A stretch of DNA of 5,716 nt, taken from contig CAZMGW010000065.1 in the NCBI GenBank assembly GCA_964565935.1, positions 1 to 5,716 on the forward strand, written 5' to 3'. The translations under genes and the position numbers were made by a program. The notes below the pieces were generated by a model. That model did not search any database. It was not told the DNA's origin and was given only the letters and a program-made list of their open reading frames with translations. Positions 5,698 to 5,716 of this stretch are shown here, in pieces (within the stretch, counting starts at the first letter, position 1; every line of letters begins with the position of its first letter). This DNA is from JBAXAM01 sp964565935 (GTDB taxonomy: Bacteria > Pseudomonadota > Gammaproteobacteria > UBA9339).

Positions 5698-5716
5698 TAC
5701 ATTTGAGGGAAAGTTT

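Overview
This AT-rich window (roughly 40% GC by eye) looks like a chromosomal segment of a gammaproteobacterium. The PAS-LuxR regulator and the general gene style recall Legionella/Coxiella-like bacteria (Legionellales). That assignment rests on recognition of protein style only; there is no rRNA or marker gene to settle it.

Layout: positions 1-53 probably hold the last codons of a gene that starts before the window. A 318-base non-coding stretch (54-371) follows, carrying four tandem copies of a CGTATCC-type heptamer and several short repeats. Two genes then run on the + strand. The first (372-1865) encodes a 497-residue divergent relative of S-adenosylhomocysteine hydrolase. The second (1951-2580) encodes a PAS-LuxR transcription regulator whose promoter lies so close to its ATG that the mRNA may be leaderless. 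Three genes run on the - strand, convergent with these: a small coiled-coil/one-TM protein of the DUF1640 type (2698-3039), hypB for [NiFe]-hydrogenase maturation (3141-3797), and an unrecognised 454-residue protein (3836-5200). HypB follows the unknown gene by 38 bases, so they are probably co-transcribed. The DUF1640-like gene has its own candidate promoter with an embedded palindrome. A 206-base divergent intergenic region separates the unknown gene from a 72-codon single-TM protein on the + strand (5407-5625). A GC-rich hairpin lies at 5680-5697 near the window end.

How the genes work together: HypB is the only gene with a firm pathway role, as the GTPase of nickel insertion into hydrogenase. 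No other hyp or hydrogenase gene is visible here. The regulator sits directly downstream of the SAHH-like gene on the same strand and could be a separate transcription unit. No complete new system can be demonstrated. The most unusual items are the SAHH-like protein, which lacks several catalytic positions and has a large hinge insertion, and the 18-bp tandem duplication that gives the small membrane protein two in-frame starts, each with a perfect Shine-Dalgarno.
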